This document shows, in pieces, positions 36,023 through 47,498 of a stretch of DNA of 64,000 bases (its first letter is position 1; each line of letters begins with the position of its first letter). Made by a program: the position numbers and the translations under genes. Origin of the DNA: Rhizobium sp. PP-CC-3A-592 (lineage in GTDB: Bacteria > Pseudomonadota > Alphaproteobacteria > Rhizobiales > Rhizobiaceae). The notes beneath the pieces were generated by a model, which ran no database searches, had not been told where the DNA came from, and worked only from the letters and a program-made list of their open reading frames with translations. Location: the NCBI RefSeq assembly GCF_003217095.1, contig NZ_QJSR01000001.1, positions 228,916 through 292,915 of the forward strand, given 5' to 3'.

Positions 36023-36188
36023 CGTTCTGCACTCTCGGACTGCGTGAAACCGTTGAACGTTGGCACGCGCCTTTCGGTCCTGTGGTTCCATCGAGCGGGA
36101 CAGTCACGGGCGCCTGCCACAAACCTCAGGCTCTGACCCAACTGGCTCCCGATCTGATTCCGCCGGTCCTTCGAAACCTTTGAACCCG

Positions 36189-37349
36189 CTATGTTTTCAA
36201 CCAGCCCGCCATGCGCTCGATCGCGGTTTCGATATCTGCCGGCGCGCCCGCGTAGGAGAACCGCATGGCGCGGTGGCCTTCGACCGGATCGAAGTCGCGG
36301 CCGGGTGTGGCCGCCACGTTGATCTCGGCGAGCATGCGATGGGCGAAGGCCATGCTGTCATTGGTGAAGCGGCTGGCATCGACATAGGCGTAGAACGCGC
36401 CGTCCATCGGTGAGGCGATGGTGAAGCCGAGTTCCGGCAGGCGCTTGAGAAGAAGCGCGCGGTTGACCGCGTAGCTCTCCTTGTAGACTTCAAGTTCGGC
36501 CGATGCGCCCAGCGCAGCCTCGGCAGCGATCTGCGACAGCTCCGGCGGCGAGATGTAGAGGCTCTGCGCGATCCGCTCGAAGCCCCGCACCTTGTCCTCC
36601 GGCAGCACCATCCAGCCGATCCGCCATCCGGTCATGCAATAGTATTTGGAGAAGGAATTGATGACCACGGCGGCATCCGTCACGGCCAACGCCGTCGTCT
36701 CCTCGCCGACGAAAGTCAGGCCGTGATAGATCTCGTCGGAGATGAAGGTGATGTCCGTGGCGGCGCAGTAATCGGCGAGCGCCTGCAGTTGTGCCCGTCC
36801 CGTCACGGTTCCGGTCGGGTTCGCCGGGCTCGCCAGCAGCACACCGCGGATCGGCCCGCCCTCGCGCGCTTCGGCGTCCGCCAGCCCCTCCGGCGTCAGC
36901 GTGAAGCCGTTCGAGGCATCGGCATCGACCTCCACAACCTTGAGCCCCAGCGCCGCGAGGATGTTGCGATAGGCGGGATAGCCCGGCCGCGCGATCGCAA
37001 CCCGGTCGCCCGGATCGAACAGCGCGAGAAAGGCGAGGTTGAAACCCGCCGACGAGCCGGTCGTCACCGCAATGCGTCTGGGATCGACCGCGATGCCGTA
37101 ATGCCGCTGGTAATGATCCGATATCGCCGTGCGCAGCGAAAGCGTGCCGAGCGCATCGGTGTATCCGAGCCGCCCGTGTTCCAGCGCCGCGCGGGCCGCC
37201 TCAAGCGCTGCCTTCGGCGCGGGATGGCTCGGCTGTCCCACCGCCATGGAGATGACAGGGAAGCCGGCATCGCGCCGCCGTGTCGCCTCCGCCAGCACAT
37301 CCATGGCATGGAAGGGTTCCACGGCGCTGCGGTGGGAAAGCGTGGTCAT
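36189..37349 (-). CDS. PLP-dependent aminotransferase, class I/II
   Basis: 386 residues, fold type I aminotransferase. The cofactor lysine is K235 in NSFSKYYCMTGWRIGW. SPANPTGT and SDEIYHGL carry the conserved Asn and Asp/Tyr that hold PLP, and the C-terminal RFSYAG carries the carboxylate-binding Arg. The substrate (aspartate, alanine, aromatic or other) cannot be told from sequence. The ATG opens MTTLSHRSAVEPFHAM. It stands alone on the minus strand, convergent with rne and divergent from the DsbA-like gene. Confidence 0.9.
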   Translation of the reverse strand: MTTLSHRSAVEPFHAMDVLAEATRRRDAGFPVISMAVGQPSHPAPKAALEAARAALEHGRLGYTDALGTLSLRTAISDHYQRHYGIAVDPRRIAVTTGSSAGFNLAFLALFDPGDRVAIARPGYPAYRNILAALGLKVVEVDADASNGFTLTPEGLADAEAREGGPIRGVLLASPANPTGTVTGRAQLQALADYCAATDITFISDEIYHGLTFVGEETTALAVTDAAVVINSFSKYYCMTGWRIGWMVLPEDKVRGFERIAQSLYISPPELSQIAAEAALGASAELEVYKESYAVNRALLLKRLPELGFTIASPMDGAFYAYVDASRFTNDSMAFAHRMLAEINVAATPGRDFDPVEGHRAMRFSYAGAPADIETAIERMAGWLKT

Positions 37350-37572
37350 GGCGGCATCCTCGTTTCGCTCGGTGGATCAGGATGTCGATGACATCCCGGT
37401 CCCGGCAGATCGCCATGGATTGCCCCAAGCGCACGGGCTTCACAAGAGCAGCTTGTGACAAGGCGCCTGCTCTCGACGTTTTGTTGTCCCCGTGCGTTTG
37501 CATGTGCTATCGGACGGAGACCGTGCGCTGGCGTTCTCTCCGCGTCGGCAGCGCCATCTCAGCGAGGACCGC

Positions 37573-38340
37573 ATGACCTTCCCCGTACGCCGACTGATCG
37601 CCGCATCGCTCCTGCTCGTCTCCACCATCGGCACCTTTGTCACCCCCGCACTGGCGCTGGATGACAAACAGAAAGCCGAGTTCGGCGCCTTTATCCGCGA
37701 ATATCTGATCGCCAACCCGGAGGTCATGCTCGAGGTACAGGAGGCGTTAAAGGCAAAGCAGGCGCTAGCGCAGCAGCAGGTCGCCGAATCGGCCATCAGT
37801 GCCAACAAGGACACGATCTTCAACTCGAAATACGACGTGTCGCTCGGAAATCCCAAAGGCGACGTGACCGTCGTCGAGTTCTACGACTACAATTGCGGCT
37901 ATTGCAAACGTGCGCTTCCGGATATGGAAGCCATTCTCGAAGCCGACAAGAACGTTCGCTTCGTCCTGAAGGAGCTGCCGATTCTCGGTCAGGAATCGCT
38001 CGATGCCCATCGGGTCAGTTCGGCCTTCCGGAAGCTCGCTCCCGAAAAATACGGCGATTTCCACCGGGCGCTTCTGGGTGGCGAAGACCGCGCGACGGAG
38101 GAAACGGCGATGGCCGTTGCGACACGTCTCGGCGTGAAGGAAGCGGATATCCGTGCCAAGATGGTCGATCCGAGCCATGACGACGAGGTTCGCGAATCCT
38201 ACACGCTCGCCAATGCGCTTGGCGTTACCGGCACGCCGTCCTACATCATCGGCAACGAGGCTGTCTTCGGCGCCGTCGGTGCCGACGATCTGGCGACAAA
38301 GATCGCCAACATGCGCACGTGCGGCAAGACAGCCTGCTGA
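37573..38340 (+). CDS. DsbA-family periplasmic thiol oxidoreductase
   Basis: 255 residues with a signal peptide (MTFPVRRLIAASLLLV..., cleavage near ALA-LDD). After a ~60-residue helical N-terminal region comes a thioredoxin fold with active-site CGYC (C108, C111) and a cis-proline loop TGTPSYIIG. The N-terminal helical extension resembles COG1651 proteins such as ScsC/BdbD rather than classical DsbA. A second Cys pair (CGKTAC) ends the protein. GCGAGGA precedes the ATG. Likely role is disulphide formation or isomerisation in the periplasm; partner unknown. Confidence 0.88.
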   Translation: MTFPVRRLIAASLLLVSTIGTFVTPALALDDKQKAEFGAFIREYLIANPEVMLEVQEALKAKQALAQQQVAESAISANKDTIFNSKYDVSLGNPKGDVTVVEFYDYNCGYCKRALPDMEAILEADKNVRFVLKELPILGQESLDAHRVSSAFRKLAPEKYGDFHRALLGGEDRATEETAMAVATRLGVKEADIRAKMVDPSHDDEVRESYTLANALGVTGTPSYIIGNEAVFGAVGADDLATKIANMRTCGKTAC

Positions 38341-38410
38341 CCTCGAGGCGACCTGCCTTGTGGACAAGGCCTTAGCGAAGCGCTCGCAGCCATGTGACGA
38401 GCCCAAAAGG

Positions 38411-38439
38411 CTTTTTTTCAACGGACCAAACGTCTATAG
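38411..38439 (+). promoter_or_regulatory. Candidate aroQ-accB-accC promoter
   Basis: CTATAG (38434-38439), close to the rhizobial -10 CTATAT, is preceded after 17 bp by CTTTTT (38411-38416) as a poor -35. It lies about 30 bp before the aroQ ATG. Confidence 0.38.
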
Positions 38440-38469
38440 CTGACGGCACGACGATAGGATGCTCACGAA

Positions 38470-38913
38470 ATGCCAACGATTTTCGTCCTGAACGGCCCCA
38501 ACCTCAACATGCTGGGCAAGCGCGAGCCCGGCATCTATGGCGGCCAGACTCTTGCCGACATCGAGGCGATGTGCGTTGCGGAGGGCGAAAAGCTCGGCCT
38601 GACCATCGACTTCCGCCAGACCAACCACGAAGGCGTGCTGGTCGATTGGTTTCATGAGGCCAGCGACAGCGCTGCTGGCATTGCGGTCAACGCCGGTGCC
38701 TATACCCACACATCGGTCGCCCTGCACGACGCAACGCGCGCCATCGGCATCCCGGTGGTCGAGCTTCATCTGTCGAACGTTCACGCGCGCGAGGAATTTC
38801 GCCACAAATCCATGCTTGCCCCAGCGGCGAAAGGCGTCATCTGCGGCTTCGGCGCGCAGAGTTACATTCTGGCGCTCAATGCGCTAAACACTCTCCTTCA
38901 AACACCGAAATAA
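38470..38913 (+). CDS. aroQ: 3-dehydroquinate dehydratase, type II
   Basis: Third step of the shikimate pathway (3-dehydroquinate to 3-dehydroshikimate). 147 residues, the dodecameric type II family. It opens PTIFVLNGPNLNMLGKREP; the catalytic Tyr is in IYGGQT, the His is in ELHLSNVHAREEFRHKS, and NAGAYTHTS binds substrate. First gene of a tight unit with accB (18 bp) and accC (4 bp), an arrangement common in Rhizobiales. Confidence 0.96.
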   Translation: MPTIFVLNGPNLNMLGKREPGIYGGQTLADIEAMCVAEGEKLGLTIDFRQTNHEGVLVDWFHEASDSAAGIAVNAGAYTHTSVALHDATRAIGIPVVELHLSNVHAREEFRHKSMLAPAAKGVICGFGAQSYILALNALNTLLQTPK

Positions 38914-38931
38914 AAAGAACAAGAGGCTCTC

Positions 38932-39387
38932 ATGGCTGACAAGAAGACCGGCATAGATCAGGCACTGATCCGCGATCTCGCCAATATCCTGAACGAGACC
39001 GACCTGACCGAGATCGAGATCGAGCAGGAAGACCTGCGTATCCGCGTCTCGCGCGCCGGCACGCCGCAATACGTCTCCGCACCGGTTCCGGTCGCAGCAC
39101 CCGCAGCTGTCGCGGCCGCTGCCGCCGCACCGGATGCCGCAGCCCGGATTTCCAAGAACGCGCTGACGGCGCCGATGGTTGGCACGGCGTATCTCTCGCC
39201 CGCCCCCGGCTCGCGTCCCTTCATTGAAGTCGGTGCCACGGTGAAGGAAGGCCAGACCGTCCTCATCATCGAAGCCATGAAGACGATGAACCAGATCCCG
39301 GCGCCACGCTCCGGCAAGGTCGTGGAGATCCTCGTGGAAGACGGCGCACCGGTCGAGTACGGCGAAGCGCTCGTGGTCATCGAGTAA
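38932..39387 (+). CDS. accB: Biotin carboxyl carrier protein of acetyl-CoA carboxylase
   Basis: Carries biotin between the carboxylase and transferase halves of ACC in fatty-acid synthesis. 151 residues: N-terminal dimerisation helices, an Ala/Pro-rich linker (about residues 48-65) and the C-terminal biotinyl domain with biotinylated K117 in EAMKTMNQI. Immediately upstream of accC. Confidence 0.97.
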   Translation: MADKKTGIDQALIRDLANILNETDLTEIEIEQEDLRIRVSRAGTPQYVSAPVPVAAPAAVAAAAAAPDAAARISKNALTAPMVGTAYLSPAPGSRPFIEVGATVKEGQTVLIIEAMKTMNQIPAPRSGKVVEILVEDGAPVEYGEALVVIE

Positions 39388-39391
39388 GCCC

Positions 39392-40741
<1,350 letters not shown>

Positions 40742-40747
40742 AACGTC

Positions 40748-40790
40748 GCCGGAGCGCACCCTCACCCGTCTCGGGTTGTGGCGCTCCGGC
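40748..40790 (+). terminator. Candidate terminator after accC
   Basis: Perfect 10-bp arms GCCGGAGCGC (40748-40757) and GCGCTCCGGC (40781-40790) enclose a smaller ACCC/GGGT hairpin. No T-run follows. Confidence 0.5.
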
Positions 40791-40863
40791 TTCCCAAACG
40801 CGCTTGCCCGATCCCCCAGCCTTTGACAGGCACTGGCCTTGGGTGAGCAAACAGAGGCCCAGC

Positions 40864-41478
40864 ATGAGAGGCAGCCGCCGCAAGCAACCGGACATCACTC
40901 CCGACCTGCTGCTGCGCGCCTATTCGATCGGTCTCTTCCCCATGGCCGATTCGGCCGATGACCCCGAGATCTTCTGGGTCGAGCCCGAGATGCGCGGCGT
41001 CATCCCGCTCGACGACTTCCACACCCCCCGCAGCCTTGCCAAGACGATCCGGCGCTCGCCCTTCGTAATTCGGCGCAACACTGCCTTCGAAGCCGTCATG
41101 GATGGCTGTGCGGCGCCAGCGCCAGATCGGCCCACCACCTGGATCAACAGCACGATCCGAGAGCTGTACACGGCCCTGCACATGATGGGCCATGCGCACT
41201 CGGTCGAGGCTTGGGACGGCGACGAACTCGTCGGTGGGCTCTACGGCGTCTCGCTCGGTACTGCCTTCTTCGGCGAGAGCATGTTTTCCCGCCGCACCGA
41301 TGCCTCCAAGATGTGTCTCGTCCACCTTGTCGAACACCTCCGCGACCGCGGCTTCATTCTGCTGGATACGCAGTTCACCACGGATCACCTGAAGACGTTC
41401 GGCGCGATCGACGTGCCAAAGGCCGAATATGCCGGCATGCTCGCCGAAGCCATTGCCCAGCCGCACGCGCGGTTCTGA
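40864..41478 (+). CDS. aat: Leucyl/phenylalanyl-tRNA-protein transferase
   Basis: Adds Leu or Phe from tRNA to proteins with N-terminal Arg or Lys, marking them for ClpAP (N-degron pathway). 204 residues. Typical motifs are [30 protein letters not shown] near the N-terminus (quoted region about 15-45), [15 protein letters not shown] and [19 protein letters not shown]. The start at 40864 is set by AGAGG 7 bp upstream; the longer open frame reads antisense-like sequence over accC. Confidence 0.95.
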   Translation: MRGSRRKQPDITPDLLLRAYSIGLFPMADSADDPEIFWVEPEMRGVIPLDDFHTPRSLAKTIRRSPFVIRRNTAFEAVMDGCAAPAPDRPTTWINSTIRELYTALHMMGHAHSVEAWDGDELVGGLYGVSLGTAFFGESMFSRRTDASKMCLVHLVEHLRDRGFILLDTQFTTDHLKTFGAIDVPKAEYAGMLAEAIAQPHARF

Positions 41479-41631
41479 CGCACGCCCGACGATGCCCAGT
41501 GATGCGAATGGGGCTCAGCGACAAACGCTGGTGAGATGTCAGCCGTTCGATGAACGAATCGGGATTGCATTGATACACCGCGACCAAGCGATGCGCTGTC
41601 CGCAGTCGCGGGTCGCGTGCGACGTTACCCG

Positions 41632-42117
41632 TTACTGGCTGTTTGCGGCACTATCCGGGGGCGGAAGGTCGGACTTGCCTTTGCAGCTCTGGAGCCAGAC
41701 GTCGTAGACGGGGTGCTCGACCGCGTTTAGCCCAGGGCTGTCGGCGAACATCCAGCCGGTGAAGATGCGGCGGATCTTGCGGTCGAGGGTGATTTCCTCG
41801 ACTTCCACGAACGAGGTGGTCTTCTGGGCTTCCGTGTCGTCGCGGCTGTAGCACACGCGGGGCGTGACCTGAAGCGCGCCGAACTGGACGGTTTCGCCGA
41901 TATAGACGTCGAAGGTGGTGATGCGGCCGGTGATCTTGTCGATGCCTGAGAAGACGGCGACGGGATTGGCCAGACGCGCGGCCTGCGTCGGAAGCGTGGT
42001 CATCGCAAAAGCGGCGGCTGCGGCGGAGAGCGACAGGACCATGCGGCCAGCGGACTTGCGGCAGATCACGACTTTGCGGTTTATCGACACGTTCCGGCTT
42101 TTCCTGTTCACTGCCAT
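41632..42117 (-). CDS. DUF2155 domain-containing exported protein
   Basis: 161 residues, with a signal-like hydrophobic segment after a basic N-terminus (MVLSLSAAAAAFAMTT, cleavage near TQA). The DUF2155 core reads FSGIDKITGRITTFDVYIGETVQFGAL and ends with GWMFADSPGLNAVEHPVYDVWLQSC, characteristic of this alphaproteobacterial family. Function unknown; periplasmic location inferred. AAGGGA precedes the ATG (42115-42117). It neighbours the NDUFA12 homologue and aat, a conserved rhizobial neighbourhood. Confidence 0.9.
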   Translation of the reverse strand: MAVNRKSRNVSINRKVVICRKSAGRMVLSLSAAAAAFAMTTLPTQAARLANPVAVFSGIDKITGRITTFDVYIGETVQFGALQVTPRVCYSRDDTEAQKTTSFVEVEEITLDRKIRRIFTGWMFADSPGLNAVEHPVYDVWLQSCKGKSDLPPPDSAANSQ

Positions 42118-42375
42118 TTCAGTCCCTTGCCGGCGTCCGGATCTGGTCGCTACACCCCGACGTCGCCAGTGCAAGCCCGATTGATATGCACCGGTCGTTT
42201 CGGCCTGCTTTGGAGATCGAATCCACAGCTACCGTACGCCGCGCTCGGAGACGGTCCGGTCACCATGGAAAGACACGGTGAGCCTGCGTATGAAGCCGTC
42301 TCACGACCGGATGTAGATGCCAATCATGGCCGCGAGATGATGGTTCCGGCACATCCGCCGGAAACCGACAACGCT

Positions 42376-42771
42376 CTACGAGCGCGGTGTCCAGGCGTCG
42401 TAGTCGCCGGTGACGCGCGGGCGTTCGCCCGGCTGTGCGAGCGAGCCCTGCGGGCGATAGGCCTGTGCCGTGCCGGTCATGTTGAGGCGGTGCGGCTTCT
42501 GCCATTCACGGGCGGCATAGGTCTCGTCGGCCGGCGAAACATCCGTGCGGTGATGCATCCAACCGTGCCAGCCCGGCGGGATCGCCGATGCCTCGGCATA
42601 GCCATTGTACATGACCCAGCGGCGCGTCCGGCCTTCGGAGTCCTTGCCGCCTTCGTAGTAGGTGTTGCCGAGCTCGTCCTGCCCGACCTTCTTGCCGAAG
42701 CGCCAGGTGTGGAACCGCGTCCCGATCGTCGAGCCGTTCCACCAGGTGAAAATCTGCAGAAAAGTCTTCAT
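42376..42771 (-). CDS. NADH:ubiquinone oxidoreductase accessory subunit, NDUFA12 family
   Basis: 131 residues, homologous to mitochondrial NDUFA12/B17.2, a supernumerary subunit of complex I also found in alphaproteobacteria. Recognisable by FHTWRFGKKVGQDELGNTYYEG, RRWVMYNGYAEASAIPPGWHGW and HRTD. The C-terminal tail is proline-rich and variable. The start MKTFLQIFTWWNGS at 42769-42771 is taken over a 17-codon extension. It is not near other nuo genes in this window. Confidence 0.92.
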   Translation of the reverse strand: MKTFLQIFTWWNGSTIGTRFHTWRFGKKVGQDELGNTYYEGGKDSEGRTRRWVMYNGYAEASAIPPGWHGWMHHRTDVSPADETYAAREWQKPHRLNMTGTAQAYRPQGSLAQPGERPRVTGDYDAWTPRS

Positions 42772-42907
42772 CGAACCGTCCTTGGACCGGCGCACGAAAG
42801 CCGCGCGCGGATGCCTTATCATTTCTTCTGCTTATGGCCTGCCGGACCGGTCTTGTCCAGCCTGCCGCGTTTCTTGCAGCGTGTTTGCACCGGCTTGGCA
42901 AGCGCTC

Positions 42908-43402
42908 TCAGCGGGCGTCGTCCAGAACCTTCTCCATCTCAACCGTCGGCATGCCCCAGGCTTCCGATCCCGGGCCGATCTCGGTGAAACCATGCGCTGC
43001 GTAGAACGCAATGGCGGGCGCGTTGTCGGTGACGACCTCCACCCGCATGTGTCCGGCATAGGGAAAGCAGGTTTCGAGTTCGGCGAAGAGGTCGCGGGCG
43101 ATCCCCTGCCGCTGGAATGCGGGAAGCACGTAGAGCTGGTGGAGGATGGCCGTCTCGTGCAGCGTCGGCGACATCGACGCATAAGCCATGCCGCCGATGC
43201 GCTTGCCGTCGTCGGCCACCACGAACTCGCTGCCCTTGCGCTGAAGGTTCGCTTTGAGCGCCGCCACAGAGTGCCACTTGGCCGTCATCTCCCTGACCTT
43301 CTCGGCACCATAAGTGGCATCATAGGTCGCGTGCGCGGTCTCGCCCAGAAGGACACTGATCGCGCCGAGATCGCGTTCCGTCGCCGTGCGGACGAAGAAC
43401 AT
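42908..43402 (-). CDS. GNAT family N-acetyltransferase
   Basis: 164 residues, complete GNAT fold. Acetyl-CoA loop LYVLPAFQRQGIARDLF (about residues 91-107) matches the Q/RxxGxG/A motif, and NAPAIAFYAAHGFTE is the usual C-terminal motif B. Substrate unknown. It starts 4 bp after the gatB stop on the same strand, so it is probably translated from the same mRNA. Confidence 0.88.
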   Translation of the reverse strand: MFFVRTATERDLGAISVLLGETAHATYDATYGAEKVREMTAKWHSVAALKANLQRKGSEFVVADDGKRIGGMAYASMSPTLHETAILHQLYVLPAFQRQGIARDLFAELETCFPYAGHMRVEVVTDNAPAIAFYAAHGFTEIGPGSEAWGMPTVEMEKVLDDAR

Positions 43403-43406
43403 CGGC

Positions 43407-44909
43407 CTAATCCTCGAGCCCGAGCTTCGCCTTGACCAGCGCCTGCACCGCCTGCGGGTTCGCCTTGCCGCCGGTGGACTTCATCACCTGCCCCACGAAC
43501 CAGCCGGCGAGCGAGGGCTTCGCCTTGACCTTCTCGACCTGAGCCGGGTTCGCGGCGATGATCTCGTCCACGGCCTTTTCGATGGCGCCGGTGTCCGTCA
43601 CCTGCTTCATGCCGCGGGTCTCGACGATCTCGGCCGGGTCGCCGCCCTCGTTGAAGACGATCTCGAACAGTTCCTTGGCGAGCTTGCCGGAGATGACCTC
43701 CGACTTGATGAGGTCGAGGATGCCGCCGAGCTGGGCTGGGGAAACCGGAGTCTCTTCAATGCCTTTGCCGGCTTTGTTCAAGGCGCCCAGCAGGTCGTTG
43801 ATAACCCAGTTGGCAGCCGCCTTGCCGTCGCGGCCGGCAGAGACGACCTCGAAATAATCGGCGATCGCCTTTTCCGACACCAGCACGGAAGCATCATAGA
43901 TGGACAGGCCGAGGTCGCGCACGAAGCGCTCCTTCTTGTCGTCGGGCAGTTCCGGCAGATCGACCCTCAGCGCCTCGACGAAGGCCTCGTCGAATTCGAG
44001 CGGCAGGAGATCGGGATCCGGGAAGTAGCGATAATCATGCGCATCTTCCTTGGAGCGCATAGAGCGTGTCTCGCCCTTGTGCGGGTCGAACAGGCGCGTT
44101 TCCTGGTCGATCTCGCCACCGTCTTCCAGAATCGCAATCTGGCGACGGGCCTCGTATTCGATGGCCTGTCCGATGAAGCGGATCGAGTTGACGTTCTTGA
44201 TTTCGCAACGTGTACCGAACGCCGCGCCGGGGCGGCGCACGGAGACGTTGACGTCGGCGCGCATGGAGCCCTCATCCATATTGCCGTCGCAGGTGCCGAG
44301 ATAGCGCACGATGGAACGCAGCTTCGTCATATAGGCCTTGGCCTCGTCGGAGGAGCGCATGTCGGGCTTCGACACGATCTCCATCAGGGCGACGCCCGAG
44401 CGGTTGAGATCGACATAGGACATGGTGGGATGCTGGTCGTGCATCGACTTGCCGGCGTCCTGCTCCAAATGCAGGCGCTCGATGCCGATTTCGATATCCT
44501 CGAAATTGCCCTGACGATCGGGGCCGAGCGAGATGACGATCGTGCCTTCGCCGACGATCGGATCCTTGAACTGCGAGATCTGGTAGCCCTGCGGCAGGTC
44601 GGGATAGAAATAGTTCTTCCGGTCGAAGATCGAGCGATGGTTGATCTGCGCCTTGAGCCCGAGGCCGGTGCGCACCGCCTGGCGAACGCATTCCTCGTTG
44701 ATGACGGGCAGCATGCCCGGCATGGCCGCATCGACCAGCGAGACGTTGGCGTTGGCGGCATTTCCGAAGGTCGTGGAGGCCCCGGAGAAAAGCTTCGAAT
44801 TGCTCGTGACCTGCGCGTGCACCTCCAGGCCGACGATCACTTCCCAGTCGCCTGTGGCGCCTGGGATGAAGCGTTTCGGATCGGGCGTGCGAACGTCGAC
44901 AAGGGTCAT
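43407..44909 (-). CDS. gatB: Asp/Glu-tRNA(Asn/Gln) amidotransferase subunit B
   Basis: Kinase and tRNA-binding subunit of GatCAB, which converts Glu-tRNA(Gln) and Asp-tRNA(Asn) to the amides. 500 residues. It opens into [24 protein letters not shown] and has the cradle motif [12 protein letters not shown], then the helical and C-terminal YqeY-like tail domains ([15 protein letters not shown]). The start at 44907-44909 is supported by AGGAAGAG. gatC and gatA lie upstream on the same strand, separated by a GNAT gene. Confidence 0.96.
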   Translation of the reverse strand: MTLVDVRTPDPKRFIPGATGDWEVIVGLEVHAQVTSNSKLFSGASTTFGNAANANVSLVDAAMPGMLPVINEECVRQAVRTGLGLKAQINHRSIFDRKNYFYPDLPQGYQISQFKDPIVGEGTIVISLGPDRQGNFEDIEIGIERLHLEQDAGKSMHDQHPTMSYVDLNRSGVALMEIVSKPDMRSSDEAKAYMTKLRSIVRYLGTCDGNMDEGSMRADVNVSVRRPGAAFGTRCEIKNVNSIRFIGQAIEYEARRQIAILEDGGEIDQETRLFDPHKGETRSMRSKEDAHDYRYFPDPDLLPLEFDEAFVEALRVDLPELPDDKKERFVRDLGLSIYDASVLVSEKAIADYFEVVSAGRDGKAAANWVINDLLGALNKAGKGIEETPVSPAQLGGILDLIKSEVISGKLAKELFEIVFNEGGDPAEIVETRGMKQVTDTGAIEKAVDEIIAANPAQVEKVKAKPSLAGWFVGQVMKSTGGKANPQAVQALVKAKLGLED

Positions 44910-45028
44910 GGAAAGCTCTTCCTGCAGGCTTCTTTTGGGTAGGTCCGGGTTAGAACAAATGCTTGAGGGGTGCAAGACGCGCGAGAATGTCCGGCACCGG
45001 TTTCCAGCGGCTCAGGCGGTCGACAGCG

Positions 45029-45529
45029 TCATATGTCTCCGGCGCTTTCGACCTCGCGGAGCGTCCGGGCGAGGCCCACCTGCTCGACATCCCGATCCAG
45101 ACGGGCGAGGTAGGCGGTGGAAAACCAGGCGATCCGAAAGCCGTGATGGCGGAAGAAAGCGATGGCCGGTGCGTTGCCTGCATGTGTCCGGGCCGTCATT
45201 TCCGGCAGCCCGGTGCCCTCCATATCGCCGCGGAGCGCCTCGATCAGCGCGCTGCCCAGTCCCTGGCGCTGGTGCTCCGGCATGATCCAGAGGTCGCTGA
45301 CCTCGACATCGCCGTTCTCGCGCGCCGCCCAGCCGACGCTCGCGCCACCCGTCTCGACCACGAGGGTGCGGGGCCAGCTGTCGCGCAGGAACGAGCCGAA
45401 GGAGTATTCGGCCGTGGTGCGCATCTTGGTCACATCGGCAAAGCCGACCACCGCCTGCTCCCAAGCGGCAAGGCCGATCTTCACCAGCCGAGGCACTTCA
45501 TCCTCGCGTGCACCGCGTACCAGCACCAT
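45029..45529 (-). CDS. GNAT family N-acetyltransferase
   Basis: 166 residues. Acetyl-CoA motif LWIMPEHQRQGLGSALIEAL (about residues 76-95) and motif B NAPAIAFFRHHGF. It lies 39 bp after gatA and 119 bp before gatB on the same strand. It shares the NAPAIAF segment with the acetyltransferase after gatB, suggesting relatedness, but the proteins are otherwise divergent. Substrate unknown. Confidence 0.86.
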   Translation of the reverse strand: MVLVRGAREDEVPRLVKIGLAAWEQAVVGFADVTKMRTTAEYSFGSFLRDSWPRTLVVETGGASVGWAARENGDVEVSDLWIMPEHQRQGLGSALIEALRGDMEGTGLPEMTARTHAGNAPAIAFFRHHGFRIAWFSTAYLARLDRDVEQVGLARTLREVESAGDI

Positions 45530-45568
45530 ACCGTGTCCAAGCCCCCACCGGTGCGACGATCACGCAGC

Positions 45569-47050
45569 CTACCACCACTTGGGCGGCGTGAAGCGTCCGG
45601 CTGCCTGCTCGATGACATGGGCGGTCTTGAACAGGGTTTCCTCCTCGAACGGCTTGCCGATCAGCTGAAGGCCGAGCGGCAGGCCCTTGGCATCGAGGCC
45701 GGCGGGAACGGCGATGCCCGGCAAGCCGGCCATGTTCACCGTCACCGTGAAAATGTCGTTGAGGTACATCTTCACCGGATCGGCCGCGAGCTCCTGGTCG
45801 GCAATGCCGAAGGCAGACGACGGCGTGGCGGGCGTCAGGATCGCATCGACGCCGGCATGGAAGGCCGTCTCGAAGTCGCGCTTGATCAGCGTGCGGACCT
45901 TCTGGGCGCGCAGGTAATAGGCGTCGTAGTAGCCGGCCGAAAGCACATAGGTGCCGATCATGATGCGGCGCTTGACCTCCTGGCCGAAGCCGGCGGCCCG
46001 CGTCTGCTCGTACATGTCGGCAATGTCCTTGCCGTCCACACGCAGGCCGTAGCGCACGCCGTCATAGCGGGCGAGGTTCGAGGACGCCTCGGCCGGCGCG
46101 ACGATGTAGTAGGCCGGCAAAGCATATTTCGTGTGCGGCAGGGAGATATCAACGATCTCGGCACCGGCGTCCTTCAGCCAGGCGATGCCCTGGCGCCAGA
46201 GCGCCTCGATTTCTTCCGGCATGCCTTCGACGCGGTATTCCGCGGGAATACCGATCTTCATACCCTTCAGAGACTGTCCGATGGCCTTCTCGTAATCCGG
46301 CACGGCCAAATCGACGGAGGTCGTATCCTTCGCGTCGACGCTCGCCATCGACTTGAGCAGGATCGCCGCATCGCGAACGTCGCGGGCGATCGGCCCGGCC
46401 TGGTCCAGCGAGGAGGCAAAGGCGACGATGCCCCAGCGCGAGCAGCGGCCATAGGTCGGCTTGATGCCGACCGTGCCCGTGAAGGCCGCCGGCTGGCGGA
46501 TGGAGCCGCCCGTGTCGGTGGCGGTGGCGCCGGCGCAGAGGAAAGCCGCGACGGCCGCCGCCGATCCGCCCGAGGAGCCGCCGGGCACGCGGTCGGCATT
46601 GGAACCGGTGGCGCGCCAGGGGTTCTTGACCGGGCCGTAATAGGAGCTTTCGTTGGAGGAGCCCATGGCGAACTCGTCCATGTTCAGCTTGCCGAGCATG
46701 ACGGCACCGTCATTCCACAGGTTCTGCGTCACAGTCGATTCGTAACGCGGCGCGAACCCATCGAGAATGTGGCTGCAGGCCTGCGTGTGCACGCCTTCCG
46801 TGCCGAACAGGTCCTTGATCCCGAGCGGAATGCCTTCCAGCGCGCCGGCCTTGCCGGCTGCGAGGCGCTCGTCGGAGGCCTTGGCCATCGCACGCGCCTT
46901 CTCAGGCGTCACGGTGACATAAGCGTTCAAGGCGCCGTTCGCCGCGTCGATGGCGGAGAGATAGGCGTCGGTCAGTTCAACGGCCGTAATGTCGCGGGCG
47001 GTCAGCCGGTCGCGGGCTTCGGCGATGGTGAGGTGGGTGAGTTCGGTCAT
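45569..47050 (-). CDS. gatA: Asp/Glu-tRNA(Asn/Gln) amidotransferase subunit A
   Basis: Glutaminase subunit of GatCAB, an amidase-signature enzyme of 493 residues. The Ser-cisSer-Lys triad is K79 (IPLGIKD), S159 (GGSSGGS) and S183 (TGGSIRQPA). The start [14 protein letters not shown] (47048-47050) is the family N-terminus; the open frame extends 55 codons through gatC-overlapping sequence without support. It lies 64 bp after gatC. Confidence 0.96.
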   Translation of the reverse strand: MTELTHLTIAEARDRLTARDITAVELTDAYLSAIDAANGALNAYVTVTPEKARAMAKASDERLAAGKAGALEGIPLGIKDLFGTEGVHTQACSHILDGFAPRYESTVTQNLWNDGAVMLGKLNMDEFAMGSSNESSYYGPVKNPWRATGSNADRVPGGSSGGSAAAVAAFLCAGATATDTGGSIRQPAAFTGTVGIKPTYGRCSRWGIVAFASSLDQAGPIARDVRDAAILLKSMASVDAKDTTSVDLAVPDYEKAIGQSLKGMKIGIPAEYRVEGMPEEIEALWRQGIAWLKDAGAEIVDISLPHTKYALPAYYIVAPAEASSNLARYDGVRYGLRVDGKDIADMYEQTRAAGFGQEVKRRIMIGTYVLSAGYYDAYYLRAQKVRTLIKRDFETAFHAGVDAILTPATPSSAFGIADQELAADPVKMYLNDIFTVTVNMAGLPGIAVPAGLDAKGLPLGLQLIGKPFEEETLFKTAHVIEQAAGRFTPPKWW

Positions 47051-47114
47051 GGCGAACGGGACTTTCGTAAACGGCAGGCGGGCGAAACGGTCTTCGGTGC
47101 GTGTGCGGGTCGGT

Positions 47115-47402
47115 CTATTCGACGACCTTCGGCACGAGGAAGAAGTTCCGGTCGGAATTCGGCGCATTCGCAACGATGTCGTCGGCCTTGCCACCATCGG
47201 TGACGATGTCCTCACGCTTCTTCATGGCCATCGGCGTGACCGATGTCATCGGCTCGACGCCGGTGACATCGACTTCGCCAAGCTGTTCGACGAAGCCGAG
47301 GATCGCGTTCAGCTCGCCGGTCATGCGGTTGGCGTCGTCTTCGCTGACGGCGATGCGGGCGAGATGCGCGACGCGCTTGACGGTGGCGAGATCGACGGAC
47401 AT
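47115..47402 (-). CDS. gatC: Asp/Glu-tRNA(Asn/Gln) amidotransferase subunit C
   Basis: Small subunit that stabilises GatA; 95 residues. [17 protein letters not shown] and [19 protein letters not shown] are family hallmarks, as is the C-terminal [10 protein letters not shown]. First of the gatC-gatA-(GNAT)-gatB-(GNAT) series. Presence of GatCAB implies indirect charging of tRNA-Gln and/or tRNA-Asn. Confidence 0.95.
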   Translation of the reverse strand: MSVDLATVKRVAHLARIAVSEDDANRMTGELNAILGFVEQLGEVDVTGVEPMTSVTPMAMKKREDIVTDGGKADDIVANAPNSDRNFFLVPKVVE

Positions 47403-47498
47403 GGCGGACTCCGGGCCTGACGGGAAATGATCCCCCGCTATACTGACCACGACGGGAGCGCGCAACGGGGGATTAAGGCGAAGACCGGGTTCGTGAGG

